A stretch of DNA of 64,000 bases from JAPLJC01 sp052326585 (GTDB lineage: Bacteria; Desulfobacterota; Desulfobaccia; Desulfobaccales; 0-14-0-80-60-11): positions 62,001 to 126,000 of the forward strand of contig JBKQLU010000029.1 in the NCBI GenBank assembly GCA_052326585.1. The letters are read 5' to 3'. This document shows, piece after piece, positions 26,587 to 34,536 of the stretch. Position 1 is the stretch's first letter; each line of letters starts with the position of its first letter. The translations under genes were made by a program, and so were the position numbers. The notes beneath the pieces are model-generated. The model ran no database searches. It worked only from the letters and a program-made list of their open reading frames with translations, and was not told the DNA's origin.

Positions 26587-27480
26587 TCAAGGAAGGCTGG
26601 CGGTCTTTGAATATGCCTCCATAAAGTCGGCGGCGTCCTGCTTCCCCCTGGCAAAGGCCTTCATGGCCTCCACATGGAGTATTTCTAAGGCATCCCGCTT
26701 GTATTGCAGATATTCCTTGGAAGTGAGCATCTGGAACTGGCGCGGCCTGGGCAGATTGACTTCGATGACCTCTCTGATGCTGGCCGGCCGGTTGCTCATG
26801 ATTACCAGCCGGTCCGCCAGGAAGATGGCCTCATCGATCTCCGTGGTGACAAACAGGTTGGTCCCGGGTTTGGTCTCGAAGAGACGGACGTAATACTCCT
26901 GCATCAGTTTCCGGGTCATCGCGTCCAGTCCCCGGAACGGCTCGTCCATGAGCATGACCTTCGGCCGGTTGATCAAGGCCCTGACCAATTCGGCCCGGCG
27001 CATCATCCCGCCCGAGAGTTGGGCCGGGTACTTGTCTGCGAAGGCTTCGAGCCCGACCAGCTTGAGCAGTTTCATCGTTTCTGCTTTGAGGCCTTCCTGG
27101 CTCATTTCCCTCCGCACGCTGGGCCCGTAGCTGACGTTCTGAAAGGTGGTCATCCAGGGAAAGAGAGCGGTTTCTTGGAAGACTACCAGGCGGTCGCGCC
27201 CCGGTCCCCTGACCGGTTGGCCGTCGATGGTGACCTTCCCTGAATCCGGCCTGTCATAGCCGGCCAGGATATTGATCAGGGTGCTCTTACCGCAGCCCGA
27301 AGGACCGATCAAGACCGTGAGCTTACGGTTCTCCAACACCAGGGAGCAATCGACCAGCACCTTGGTCACGGGCTTGATCCCGTAACTCTTATATACCTTT
27401 TCTACAGTCATCTCGGCCGACGCCGCCTGCGCCAGGACCTGGTATTGGCCGTTCTGCCCGCTGGGAACTGGTTGCGCCAT
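26587..27480 (-). CDS. ABC-importer ATPase 2 (taurine/nitrate/sulfonate type)
   Basis: The 297-residue ATPase has Walker A GPSGCGKST near residues 58-66, signature LSGGM near 156, and Walker B VMLMDEPF near 176. It belongs to the SsuB/TauB/NrtD group. It is the fifth gene of the importer cluster and pairs with the permease at 27511-28326. The cluster encodes a second ATPase-permease pair, so the two ATPases may form a heterodimer. Confidence 0.92.
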   Translation of the reverse strand: MAQPVPSGQNGQYQVLAQAASAEMTVEKVYKSYGIKPVTKVLVDCSLVLENRKLTVLIGPSGCGKSTLINILAGYDRPDSGKVTIDGQPVRGPGRDRLVVFQETALFPWMTTFQNVSYGPSVRREMSQEGLKAETMKLLKLVGLEAFADKYPAQLSGGMMRRAELVRALINRPKVMLMDEPFRGLDAMTRKLMQEYYVRLFETKPGTNLFVTTEIDEAIFLADRLVIMSNRPASIREVIEVNLPRPRQFQMLTSKEYLQYKRDALEILHVEAMKAFARGKQDAADFMEAYSKTASLP

Positions 27481-27510
27481 TTCAGTCTTCCCCTAAATTT
27501 TGCACCGGCA

Positions 27511-28326
27511 TCAGGTGGCCTTGAGCCACGGCGTGGCGTGATTGCCCAGAATCCGGATAATCGCGCTGGAAATGTAGCCGGCGATACCGATGCTGATCAT
27601 ACCGACCACGATCAAGGGATAGGTAAAGGTCACATAGGCCCGCCAGGTCAAAAACCCCAGGCCGGAATGGCCGGCCAGCATCTCGGCAGCCACCACCGTG
27701 TTCCAGCAGACCCCGATGCCCACCGTCATAGCCACGATGATACTGGGCAAGGTGGCAGGAAGAACGATGCGCCAGAAGATATCTTTCCGGGTGGACCCCA
27801 GGGAAACGGCCGCCCGGATGAAGCGCGCGTCAATGCTCCGGGCCCCGCCCACAATGTTGAGGATCGTCACAAAAAAAGCCCCCAGAAAGGTGACAAAGAC
27901 GATACTCATCTCAGGGGTCGGCCAGAACAGGGCCGAGGCTGGAACCCAGGCGAGGGGCGGGATGGGCCGCAACACCTCGAATACCGGCAGGCTCAATTCC
28001 CGGAAGTAGCGGCTGGTACCCATGAGCAGTCCCAGGGGAATGCCGATGAGCTGCGCCAACAGGAACCCCAGGCCAATCCGTACAAAGCTGCTTCCCCAGG
28101 AACCCCAATACGCCGGGTTCAGGAAAGACTCTTTGAAGGAGAGCAGCACCGCGCTCGGAGCCGGGATAGAAGAGAGGATGGGCAGGCCGTATCTGGTGCC
28201 GGCCTCCCAGATGAGCAAGGCAACCACGATAGAAGAGATGCCCCGGAGGGCTGACTTGGTCGCCAGAAACCCCTTGACCTTTTTACCGAGGACGTCGTTC
28301 TTGGAATCCTTCAGTGGCGCCGGCAT
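27511..28326 (-). CDS. ABC-importer permease 2 (taurine/nitrate/sulfonate type)
   Basis: The 271-residue membrane protein has about six helices and the permease loop sequence around AAVSLGSTRKDIFWRIVLP, the EAA-like motif that docks the ATPase. It resembles SsuC/TauC/NrtB. It is encoded between two ATPases and has a short hydrophilic N-terminus (about 25 residues). Confidence 0.9.
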   Translation of the reverse strand: MPAPLKDSKNDVLGKKVKGFLATKSALRGISSIVVALLIWEAGTRYGLPILSSIPAPSAVLLSFKESFLNPAYWGSWGSSFVRIGLGFLLAQLIGIPLGLLMGTSRYFRELSLPVFEVLRPIPPLAWVPASALFWPTPEMSIVFVTFLGAFFVTILNIVGGARSIDARFIRAAVSLGSTRKDIFWRIVLPATLPSIIVAMTVGIGVCWNTVVAAEMLAGHSGLGFLTWRAYVTFTYPLIVVGMISIGIAGYISSAIIRILGNHATPWLKAT

Positions 28327-28380
28327 AAAAAACTTCCCCTCTTAACTGGCGCAGCCGCCAGTTGGCATCTCGCCTCTAAG

Positions 28381-29271
28381 CTAAGCCCGCTCCCGTTCGC
28401 CCGCCTCAAAGGCCTTCAGGGCCTCTTCGTGGACTGCTTCGAGGGTTTCCTCCTTCAGCTTCCGATAATATTCGGAGGAGAGCACCCGGAAGTCACGCGG
28501 CCGGGGTATCTCTATGTTGATAATCTTCTTGACCTGGGCTGGCCGGCTGGTGACCACAATGACCCTGGTGCCCAGGAAGATGGCCTCCTCCAGATCGTGG
28601 GTGATGAAGAATACGGTCTTATTGGAAGCGTCGTAGACATCGAGAAGATATTTTTGGATCACCGTTTTGGTCAGGGCGTCCATGGCCCGGAAGGGCTCAT
28701 CCAGCAGCAGCACCTTGGGATCGTTCATCATGGCCCGGGCAATCTCGACCCGGCGGCGCATCCCGCCGGAGATCTCGCTGGGATACCGGTGCGAAATGCC
28801 GCTCAGCCCCATTTGGATAAGGAGTTCATGACAGGCGGCCATGGCCTCCTTGCGGTTCATCTTTCCCTGGATGAGCGGCCCATAGATGACGTTGTCCAGG
28901 ACCGTCTTCCACGGGAAGAGGGCGCCGTTCTGAAAGACCACGATGCGGTCGGCTCCGGGCACCGTCACCATCCCCGGGGCGCAGAGCAATTCGTCGTCCA
29001 TATAGATTTCCCCGGAGGTGACCCCGTGGAATCCGGCGATCGCATTGAGCAGCGTCGTCTTGCCGCAGCCGGACGGACCCACGATTACGCAGAACTCTCC
29101 GGCTGGAATTTCCAGGGAACAGCTATCGACTGCGACAACGTGGGCCCCCTCCGGGTCGTAAACGATGGACACGTCCCGGATGCTGAGCTTTCCGGTGCTG
29201 GCTTCGGAAGAGATCGCCGGTTTTTGCGCCAGCGCCCCGCCATTCTGCCCGTTAATTTGGCTGAGTATCAT
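28381..29271 (-). CDS. ABC-importer ATPase 1 (taurine/nitrate/sulfonate type)
   Basis: The protein of 296 residues carries Walker A GPSGCGKTT, signature ISGGM and Walker B VLLLDEPF. ATG 29271 overlaps the stop of the upstream permease by one base (TGATG), so translation is coupled. Residues 1-33 form an extra N-terminal tail before the conserved domain. It should energise the permease at 29271-30188. Confidence 0.92.
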   Translation of the reverse strand: MILSQINGQNGGALAQKPAISSEASTGKLSIRDVSIVYDPEGAHVVAVDSCSLEIPAGEFCVIVGPSGCGKTTLLNAIAGFHGVTSGEIYMDDELLCAPGMVTVPGADRIVVFQNGALFPWKTVLDNVIYGPLIQGKMNRKEAMAACHELLIQMGLSGISHRYPSEISGGMRRRVEIARAMMNDPKVLLLDEPFRAMDALTKTVIQKYLLDVYDASNKTVFFITHDLEEAIFLGTRVIVVTSRPAQVKKIINIEIPRPRDFRVLSSEYYRKLKEETLEAVHEEALKAFEAGERERA

Positions 29272-30188
29272 CAAGCCATCTCCCTGACTTGCCATTGCAG
29301 CAGACGCCTGGCCACCAGGCGGATCAAGGCGCTGCTGAACCATCCCAAAAATCCCAGGGTGATCATGGCGATTATCAGCACCGGTTCCTGGAACTGCATG
29401 TAGGAGTTCCAGACCAGATAGCCCAGCCCATACCTGCCGGCGATCATCTCCCCGGCCACCAGGCAAAACCAGGCGTAGCCCATGCTGATCTGCAGCCCGG
29501 TGAAGATATACGGCAGAGCCCCGGGCACGATCACATGGAAAAAGATATGCCGGGGCTTGGACCCCAGGCAGAGCGCCGCCCTGAAGTAGGACTCATCAAT
29601 GGACTCGACGCCGAGAAGGGTGTTCAGGGTGGTGACGAAAAAGGCGCCCAGGAAGGTCACATAGATAACGCTGGCTTCATAGCCCGGAAACATCAGGATC
29701 GCCAGCGGCACCCAGGCGAGCATGGGGATAGGCCGAAGCAATTCAAAGAGTGGAAAGGTATAGTCCTTGAAGACCTTTTTCCACCCCATGAACAGTCCCA
29801 TCGGCACCCCGAGGACGGTCGCCAGGAGAAAAGACTGGATGATCCGCCAGCAGCTTGCCCAGATGTGCGTGTAATATACTCCGCTATAGATGGAGATCCC
29901 GAACATGGGATGACGCGAAAACCATTCACTCGCCACTGCCACCGGACCGGGAATCTTGGCGAACAGCGGCGCCTTAATGACCTCCGTCAGCAGCCAATAG
30001 AGCAGCAGGGTGGACAATAATCCTATTGCCCCCAGGTATGGCGCCGAGGTTCCCAGGGCGTGCCTGGTGCGGCTGCCCACTATTTCCCAGGTCAGGGGCT
30101 CCTTCTCCTCTTCGGGCAAGGCGGGTTGCGTTCCCTGCTCGGCCAGAGACTGGGCTTCTACTGATCTGACTACTTCGTTTGGTTCCAT
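29271..30188 (-). CDS. ABC-importer permease 1 (taurine/nitrate/sulfonate type)
   Basis: A 305-residue protein has a hydrophilic N-terminus of about 45 residues, then six or so membrane helices. The EAA-like loop ALCLGSKPRHIFFHVIVP is present. It is the second gene after the binding protein and overlaps the next gene by one base. Confidence 0.9.
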   Translation of the reverse strand: MEPNEVVRSVEAQSLAEQGTQPALPEEEKEPLTWEIVGSRTRHALGTSAPYLGAIGLLSTLLLYWLLTEVIKAPLFAKIPGPVAVASEWFSRHPMFGISIYSGVYYTHIWASCWRIIQSFLLATVLGVPMGLFMGWKKVFKDYTFPLFELLRPIPMLAWVPLAILMFPGYEASVIYVTFLGAFFVTTLNTLLGVESIDESYFRAALCLGSKPRHIFFHVIVPGALPYIFTGLQISMGYAWFCLVAGEMIAGRYGLGYLVWNSYMQFQEPVLIIAMITLGFLGWFSSALIRLVARRLLQWQVREMA

Positions 30189-30300
30189 TGGCGCTCTCGG
30201 TGTGTCCTAGAATGACTGCGTTGCGATCAGGCCTCCTCCAGCCCGGCGCCCGCCGGCGGCCGGGCCAGAGAGAGGCAATATCCAGGAAACTTAAGCCAGT

Positions 30301-31416
30301 TTACTTCTTAGCAAACGGGTTTTGATCCGCCGGCAGCGCGACGATCTGGCCGATGGGCGAGGTCAGACCGGCTTCCTTCAGCACCTCCGCGGTGAGGTGG
30401 TCGTCGACCAGGTTGGCTGGGGGCTCCGCGGTAGAAACCTCCTTTTGACTGACCTGGAATTTATAAAGGTCATGAATGTATTGGTTGGTGTCAGCATCAA
30501 CGATAAAGGGCATGACCGTTTTGGGGTTAACTCCGCCAACTTCCTTGGGGATCAGGCCGTAGAGACCGAACCAGATGACCCGCTCGGGCATTCCCACCGC
30601 GTGTTTGGCGATCATGGCCACGGCTTTGTCCCAATTCTGGGGATTGGTCATGAATTGCTCGGCTTCCAGTTCGCACTTGAGCCAACCTTTGGCCAGATCG
30701 GGATGTTTATCGATAAACTCGCCGCGCATCATCATCATGCCGACATCTCTATCGCCACAGACCCCGCCGGTAGCCACCAGTTTGGCGATGCCTTCACCCG
30801 CCAGGGTGCCTACCCGGGAGGCAGTCGGCTCCCAGACGGCGGCGGCGTCAATCTTCTTGACCCGCAAATTCGTGCTGATGATTTCAATGCTCTGGTTGAG
30901 ATAGTCAGCCGGCTTGATGCCCATCTTTTCCATGGCTATGCGCATGAACTTGTCGGCGCAACTGCCCCACGGACTGGAGACGGTCTTGCCATTCAGCCAT
31001 TGCATCGCCTCCACCGGCGTCTTGAAGTCGGGGGCATCGAGCCTGGCCATCACCAGGGCGCAGCGCTGACCCGCGGCGGAGTTGCTGGTGCAGCAAACTT
31101 CCCGGACCTCGCCTTGGGCCCGGTTGCTGCAAACGATGTTTAAGGGATTAGCCTCCCCGTACCCCACCTGGATCCGGCCCGCCAGAACTCTGGCCGCAAA
31201 CAGGGCAGTATGTAAACCTTCCTGGTATTCGACTTCCACCCCGGGAAGGTATTTCTTCGTCAATCCGAGCTCCTGAATAACCGCAGGCGTGTAACTGTCA
31301 ATGTAATAAGGTTGCCAGCCCACCGTGAAACTCTCTGCCGCGCATGCCGGACCTGCGCCCAAGGCCATGCTTGCCACCAATACTGCCAAGAAACTGAAAA
31401 CCATTGCCCGTTTCAT
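30301..31416 (-). CDS. ABC-importer periplasmic substrate-binding protein (SsuA/TauA/NrtA type)
   Basis: The 371-residue precursor has a signal peptide (about 1-28, ending AACAAE-like PACAAES) and the NMT1/SsuA-type lobes, beginning FTVGWQPYYIDSY. The ligand could be a nitrate, sulfonate, taurine-like or another small anion or amine, and the sequence does not decide. ATG at 31416 follows AGAGAGGTG. It is the first gene of the importer operon and lies about 170 bases downstream of the 53-bp element at 31587-31639. Confidence 0.9.
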   Translation of the reverse strand: MKRAMVFSFLAVLVASMALGAGPACAAESFTVGWQPYYIDSYTPAVIQELGLTKKYLPGVEVEYQEGLHTALFAARVLAGRIQVGYGEANPLNIVCSNRAQGEVREVCCTSNSAAGQRCALVMARLDAPDFKTPVEAMQWLNGKTVSSPWGSCADKFMRIAMEKMGIKPADYLNQSIEIISTNLRVKKIDAAAVWEPTASRVGTLAGEGIAKLVATGGVCGDRDVGMMMMRGEFIDKHPDLAKGWLKCELEAEQFMTNPQNWDKAVAMIAKHAVGMPERVIWFGLYGLIPKEVGGVNPKTVMPFIVDADTNQYIHDLYKFQVSQKEVSTAEPPANLVDDHLTAEVLKEAGLTSPIGQIVALPADQNPFAKK

Positions 31417-31876
31417 GTCGCGCACCTCTCTTTCGGCTGAGTTTTTAGCTGCGAACTCCCATGACGGCAAAGCCTCTCACACCTTCCTGCCAGAGCCCTC
31501 CTCGTTTACGGTGACATCCAGGAGCAGAATGAGTCCTTCCCTGTTTATATATAATCATGAGCGCCGGGAACATACTGTCCGCATGAGTCTGATTATCTTA
31601 TAGGACATTCTGCCATCGCCGGGTCGGTATCTGTCCTACTTTGCCGGGGGTTGGCGGTTGGCCGCCTCCGGGAGCCGAACCCGGCGGTTGCCGGGACCCC
31701 ATTGCCGAAATAAGGATTAATCCCGGGAAACGCCCTCAGGCCGGCGCGCCAGGCGAGCCTGCCACCCCGGTGGGAGGCTCCCTCCCCTCGCCGCGTCCCA
31801 TTTTCAGATAAGGCCGGGCCGCCCCAATGTGCCAACGGCCTCGATTTTTTAGGCGCGGCGCTCAGAAAGCACGGCG
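31417..31876. other. Intergenic region upstream of the importer operon
   Basis: This gap of 460 bases holds the 53-bp element (31587-31639). The part from 31650 to 31850 is GC-rich with scattered short inverted repeats but no motif I recognise. An open frame on the minus strand (31593-31835) overlaps the element and looks non-coding by composition. Confidence 0.5.
31587..31639 (-). promoter_or_regulatory. 53-bp regulatory element, copy A (upstream of the importer operon)
   Basis: Read toward the gene, the left half is GTAGGACAGATACCGAC and the right half is TCCTATAAGATAATCAGAC, with 17 bases between them. The extension CGGAC follows 5 bases later. Four copies in the window share the same 17-17-19 geometry. 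The distance to the start codon is about 170 bases. Confidence 0.8.
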
Positions 31877-32152
31877 CTAACAGCCCTCCCTGGGCTCAGG
31901 CTTGGCGGGTTGCTTTTCCGGAGGCTGTCCGGGAACCGGGGGCTTGGCCTCCGCTTTGCCCGGCCCGGGCTCCTTTGCAGGCGCGGGACAGGGCGCCTGG
32001 GGAGCCGGCGCCTTGCCTTCGGGGCTGACGGCAGGCACCTTGGTCCCCGCTTCATCCGGCTTGGCGGGCTGGCAGAGCCCCCCATGCACAAAGATGAGCC
32101 CCATACTCAACACCAGACATAATGCGATGAAACCAATCTTTTCCAGCCTCAT
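31877..32152 (-). CDS. Small secreted Pro/Lys/Ala-rich protein, 91 residues
   Basis: An N-terminal signal peptide (about residues 1-27) is followed by a proline-, alanine-, lysine- and glutamate-rich tail that ends REGC. There is no recognised domain. AAGGAG precedes the ATG. The gene is preceded, 104 bases upstream, by copy B of the 53-bp element, which links it to the importer, rhodanese and methyltransferase. A periplasmic linker-like or metal-binding role is only a guess. Confidence 0.6.
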   Translation of the reverse strand: MRLEKIGFIALCLVLSMGLIFVHGGLCQPAKPDEAGTKVPAVSPEGKAPAPQAPCPAPAKEPGPGKAEAKPPVPGQPPEKQPAKPEPREGC

Positions 32153-32256
32153 CAGTCGCTCCTTTGCTTCGATAAGCCTTAATCGGCATCTGACCGGTGA
32201 TCTTTAATACTTTTCTATTACTAGACCCAAGCCGGCATCGGCCGCTATCGGGGAGA

Positions 32257-32309
32257 GTCCGATTTTTTCATAGGATATCCTTACTGACCGCGGTCGGTTT
32301 TTGTCCTAC
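32257..32309 (-). promoter_or_regulatory. 53-bp regulatory element, copy B
   Basis: Toward the gene it reads GTAGGACAAAAACCGAC, 17 bases, then TCCTATGAAAAAATCGGAC. It is the most diverged of the four copies; the trailing CGGAC seen in the others is only partly kept. It lies 104 bases before the small secreted-protein gene. Confidence 0.75.
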
Positions 32310-32329
32310 AGCCCCGCCCCTCCGGGGCT
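32310..32329 (-). terminator. Hairpin downstream of the hypothetical periplasmic gene
   Basis: AGCCCCG and CGGGGCT form a 7-bp stem with a 6-base loop, just before the 53-bp element and 38 bases after the stop of the gene at 32368-32862. There is no clear U-tract, so it is a weak terminator candidate. Confidence 0.4.
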
Positions 32330-32367
32330 GATCGCCAGCAAAGATGCTTCTTGGGATTACGCCCCTT

Positions 32368-32862
32368 TCAACAACCTCCCTTGGGGATTAAAGAGAACAT
32401 AAGAACGCCTTCATCCTTGTCCTTTTCATACTTAAGCTTGCCCCAGGCTGTATCCCCAAACCAGGTAAATGTTTGTATATCTGATTTCTCATCAGCCGCC
32501 GTTCTCCACCCTTTGCCGAATTTCTCGAAACAAACATCTTTTAAATGACCATAATTTACCTGGCCTTTTGTATGTATTATTACGCTTTCAAATTTCCCAG
32601 CCCTAAAGCCATAGGTGATATCGCTGAGTTGAGCAGCTCCCATGGTCAAATTATCGTCTTTTTTCTGGTAATATTTCTCCGGTCCATCATCTTTTATTAA
32701 TGCCATTCCCGTCAGGGTCGATACCTCGGTTCCCCACTTTATCCCATTGAAACCATCCGGCTCTGAACCGGGTTTGAATTGATCGGATGCCGCTAATGCC
32801 GCAATGGGTAAGGCCATAAAAAGCATTAGCAACACCAGGAGATTCATCTTCCTTACGGCCAT
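32368..32862 (-). CDS. Secreted hypothetical protein, 164 residues
   Basis: An N-terminal signal peptide ends near LAASDQ at about residue 25. The mature part begins with a GFNGIKWGTEV phrase, which I have seen in uncharacterised exported proteins of anaerobic Desulfobacterota-type bacteria. AGGAGGGTTGACC precedes the ATG at 32862. It ends with a cysteine (KGGC). No catalytic motif is seen. It is followed by the hairpin at 32310-32329. Confidence 0.65.
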   Translation of the reverse strand: MAVRKMNLLVLLMLFMALPIAALAASDQFKPGSEPDGFNGIKWGTEVSTLTGMALIKDDGPEKYYQKKDDNLTMGAAQLSDITYGFRAGKFESVIIHTKGQVNYGHLKDVCFEKFGKGWRTAADEKSDIQTFTWFGDTAWGKLKYEKDKDEGVLMFSLIPKGGC

Positions 32863-32972
32863 GGTCAACCCTCCTAAGATTTTCTCGCCGCGGCCAGGAT
32901 AGCGCGGATTTGCGGGGAAAGTCAATGGCTCCCAAGGTTCTCTACCCTTATCCCCAGGACTTATCCGGCCTT

Positions 32973-33599
32973 TCAGAGCGATTTCCCCAGTTTGCCATCA
33001 CTCCTGACCCGCCAGAAGTGGTACAGGATCAAGGACAGGCACAGCATCGGCCCCCAGAGGCAATGAAAGGCATAGAAGCGCAGGAGTCCGGACTCGGTGA
33101 TTTGCGGTCCGCCCAGGAGGATTTGTTGCAGTTGATGGCCGCAGAGCGGCACCCGGTCAAGAAGCTGGGACATTACTTGAGCCGCCCAAAAGGTCTGCGA
33201 GTCCCAACGCAGCACGTAGCCGGAAAAATCGAGGCCCCCGGCAATGAGCAAGAGTGCCACTCCGATCAGCCAATTTCCCTGCCGTGGGGGCAGGTAGGCA
33301 CGCGCCGCCACCACGCGCAGGCCATGCAGCAGAATAGCCGCGAGCATTAGCTGGCCGGCCCAAAAATGGAGGGCGCGGATGAGCCAGCCGAAGGGAATCA
33401 CATAGGTCAGATCGTGGAGTGCCGTCCTGGCGCCGGCGGCGCTGGGCAGATAGTAAATAGTAAGGAGCAGTCCGGTAACCCCGAGGGTAAGGAAGAGAAA
33501 AAAGGCCGCCCCGCCAAGACAAAACGTGGAGCTGAGGCGGATGCGGTCCTCGGAAATTTTGGCTGGATGAATGTGCTCTAAAAACTTATCGAATCTCAT
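32973..33599 (-). CDS. Cytochrome b (b6-type, N-terminal four-helix part)
   Basis: The 208-residue protein has four membrane helices and two histidine pairs, His78/His92 and His179/His194. Their spacing (13 and 14 residues between) matches cytochrome b6. It should bind two b haems of a quinol-oxidising bc complex. Its start overlaps the Rieske stop by ATGA, so the two are coupled. The C-terminal half (subunit IV) is encoded separately and divergently at 34150-34536. Confidence 0.9.
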   Translation of the reverse strand: MRFDKFLEHIHPAKISEDRIRLSSTFCLGGAAFFLFLTLGVTGLLLTIYYLPSAAGARTALHDLTYVIPFGWLIRALHFWAGQLMLAAILLHGLRVVAARAYLPPRQGNWLIGVALLLIAGGLDFSGYVLRWDSQTFWAAQVMSQLLDRVPLCGHQLQQILLGGPQITESGLLRFYAFHCLWGPMLCLSLILYHFWRVRSDGKLGKSL

Positions 33600-34075
33600 G
33601 GGTTAAACCTGCCGCCAGCCGGGGCCTTTTCCTGCGGATAGGCGATCAGCGCCCCCCGGCTGTCCAGACGTAAGGCGGCCAGACTCAGGCCCTGGTTGGC
33701 GGGCCCCGCCAGGAAGCGCCCCTCCGCGTCGAACTGGCTCCCGTGGCAGGGGCAGAGGAATATCCGCCGTGTCTCATCAAAGGCAGGCTGGCAGCCCAGA
33801 TGGGGACAGACGGCATTTACCGCCCAGAAACCGGTTTTATCCCGCAGCAGGACGACCCGCCCCAATCGGGCCACTGCTCCAATGCGGTGCGCCTCGGGGT
33901 GGCCGAAATTCGCCGGTTCCGGATCTGAGCGGGCCCGGGCCCCCCCGAGGAAACGCCCGGTCATCCAGGTCATACCGGCAAATGCCAGCCCCACCAGGGC
34001 CAGGCCCATGGAGAGCAAAAATCCGCGGCGCCCCGGATGAGGCTCGGAAGGCTTGTTTTTCTCAATGGTCAACAT
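33596..34075 (-). CDS. Rieske [2Fe-2S] iron-sulfur protein
   Basis: The protein has one N-terminal membrane helix after a twin-arginine-like GRRGFLLS (residues 15-22). The cluster ligands are Cys90/His92/Cys95 (CPHLGC) and Cys108/Cys110/His111 (CPCHGS), exactly the Rieske pattern. At 159 residues it is a normal bc-complex subunit that passes electrons from quinol to cytochrome c. ATG 34075 was chosen over TTG 34090. It is coupled to the cytochrome b gene. Confidence 0.93.
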   Translation of the reverse strand: MLTIEKNKPSEPHPGRRGFLLSMGLALVGLAFAGMTWMTGRFLGGARARSDPEPANFGHPEAHRIGAVARLGRVVLLRDKTGFWAVNAVCPHLGCQPAFDETRRIFLCPCHGSQFDAEGRFLAGPANQGLSLAALRLDSRGALIAYPQEKAPAGGRFNP

Positions 34076-34149
34076 ATAATTGGCTAACAAGTTGGTTAAG
34101 GTCTTTACCTGCCATAACCGGAAACCCTTACCCAGCCCGGATGGTAATT

Positions 34150-34536
34150 ATGCCGGAAAGCCGCTCCAGATTTGCCAGACGCAAAGAACTCATTGTCAGA
34201 GAATTGCTTGCCGCAATGCTCCTGGCCTTAATTCTTCTGGGGCTGGCCTTGCTCCGGCCGCCGGGCTATGCCGCGGTGAGCCCGGAGCATCAAGGCGTTG
34301 GCGAGATAACCGCTCCCTGGCTCATTATCTGGCTCCAGGTATTGCTGCGCCACCTCCCGGCCTTCTGGGCCGGGCTGATTATCCCTCTCGCCTCATTGGC
34401 CCTGCTCGCCCTCCTGCCCTGGCTTCCCGGCGCCGGCCGGCCTGATCCGGCGCCGCGCTACCGCGGCAGCATCCATCTGGGGATTCTGCTGGCCCTGGGA
34501 TGCGCCCTGGCCCTCCTCACTTTTTGGGGGCTGTAA
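34150..34536 (+). CDS. Cytochrome bc-complex subunit IV-like membrane protein
   Basis: The 128-residue protein has three hydrophobic helices. The segment APWLIIWLQVLLRHLP resembles the subunit IV region that carries the quinol-site PEWY motif, but here the motif is degenerate. Spacing and the final helix LALGCALALLTFWGL fit the same family. It is divergent from the Rieske gene, and two start codons (34141, 34150) are possible. Its 3' end overlaps, tail to tail, the multihaem gene. Confidence 0.6.
   Translation: MPESRSRFARRKELIVRELLAAMLLALILLGLALLRPPGYAAVSPEHQGVGEITAPWLIIWLQVLLRHLPAFWAGLIIPLASLALLALLPWLPGAGRPDPAPRYRGSIHLGILLALGCALALLTFWGL

Noticed and set aside
31593..31835. Minus-strand open frame of about 80 codons
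   Set aside because: It overlaps the conserved regulatory element, has no ribosome site and its composition looks non-coding.
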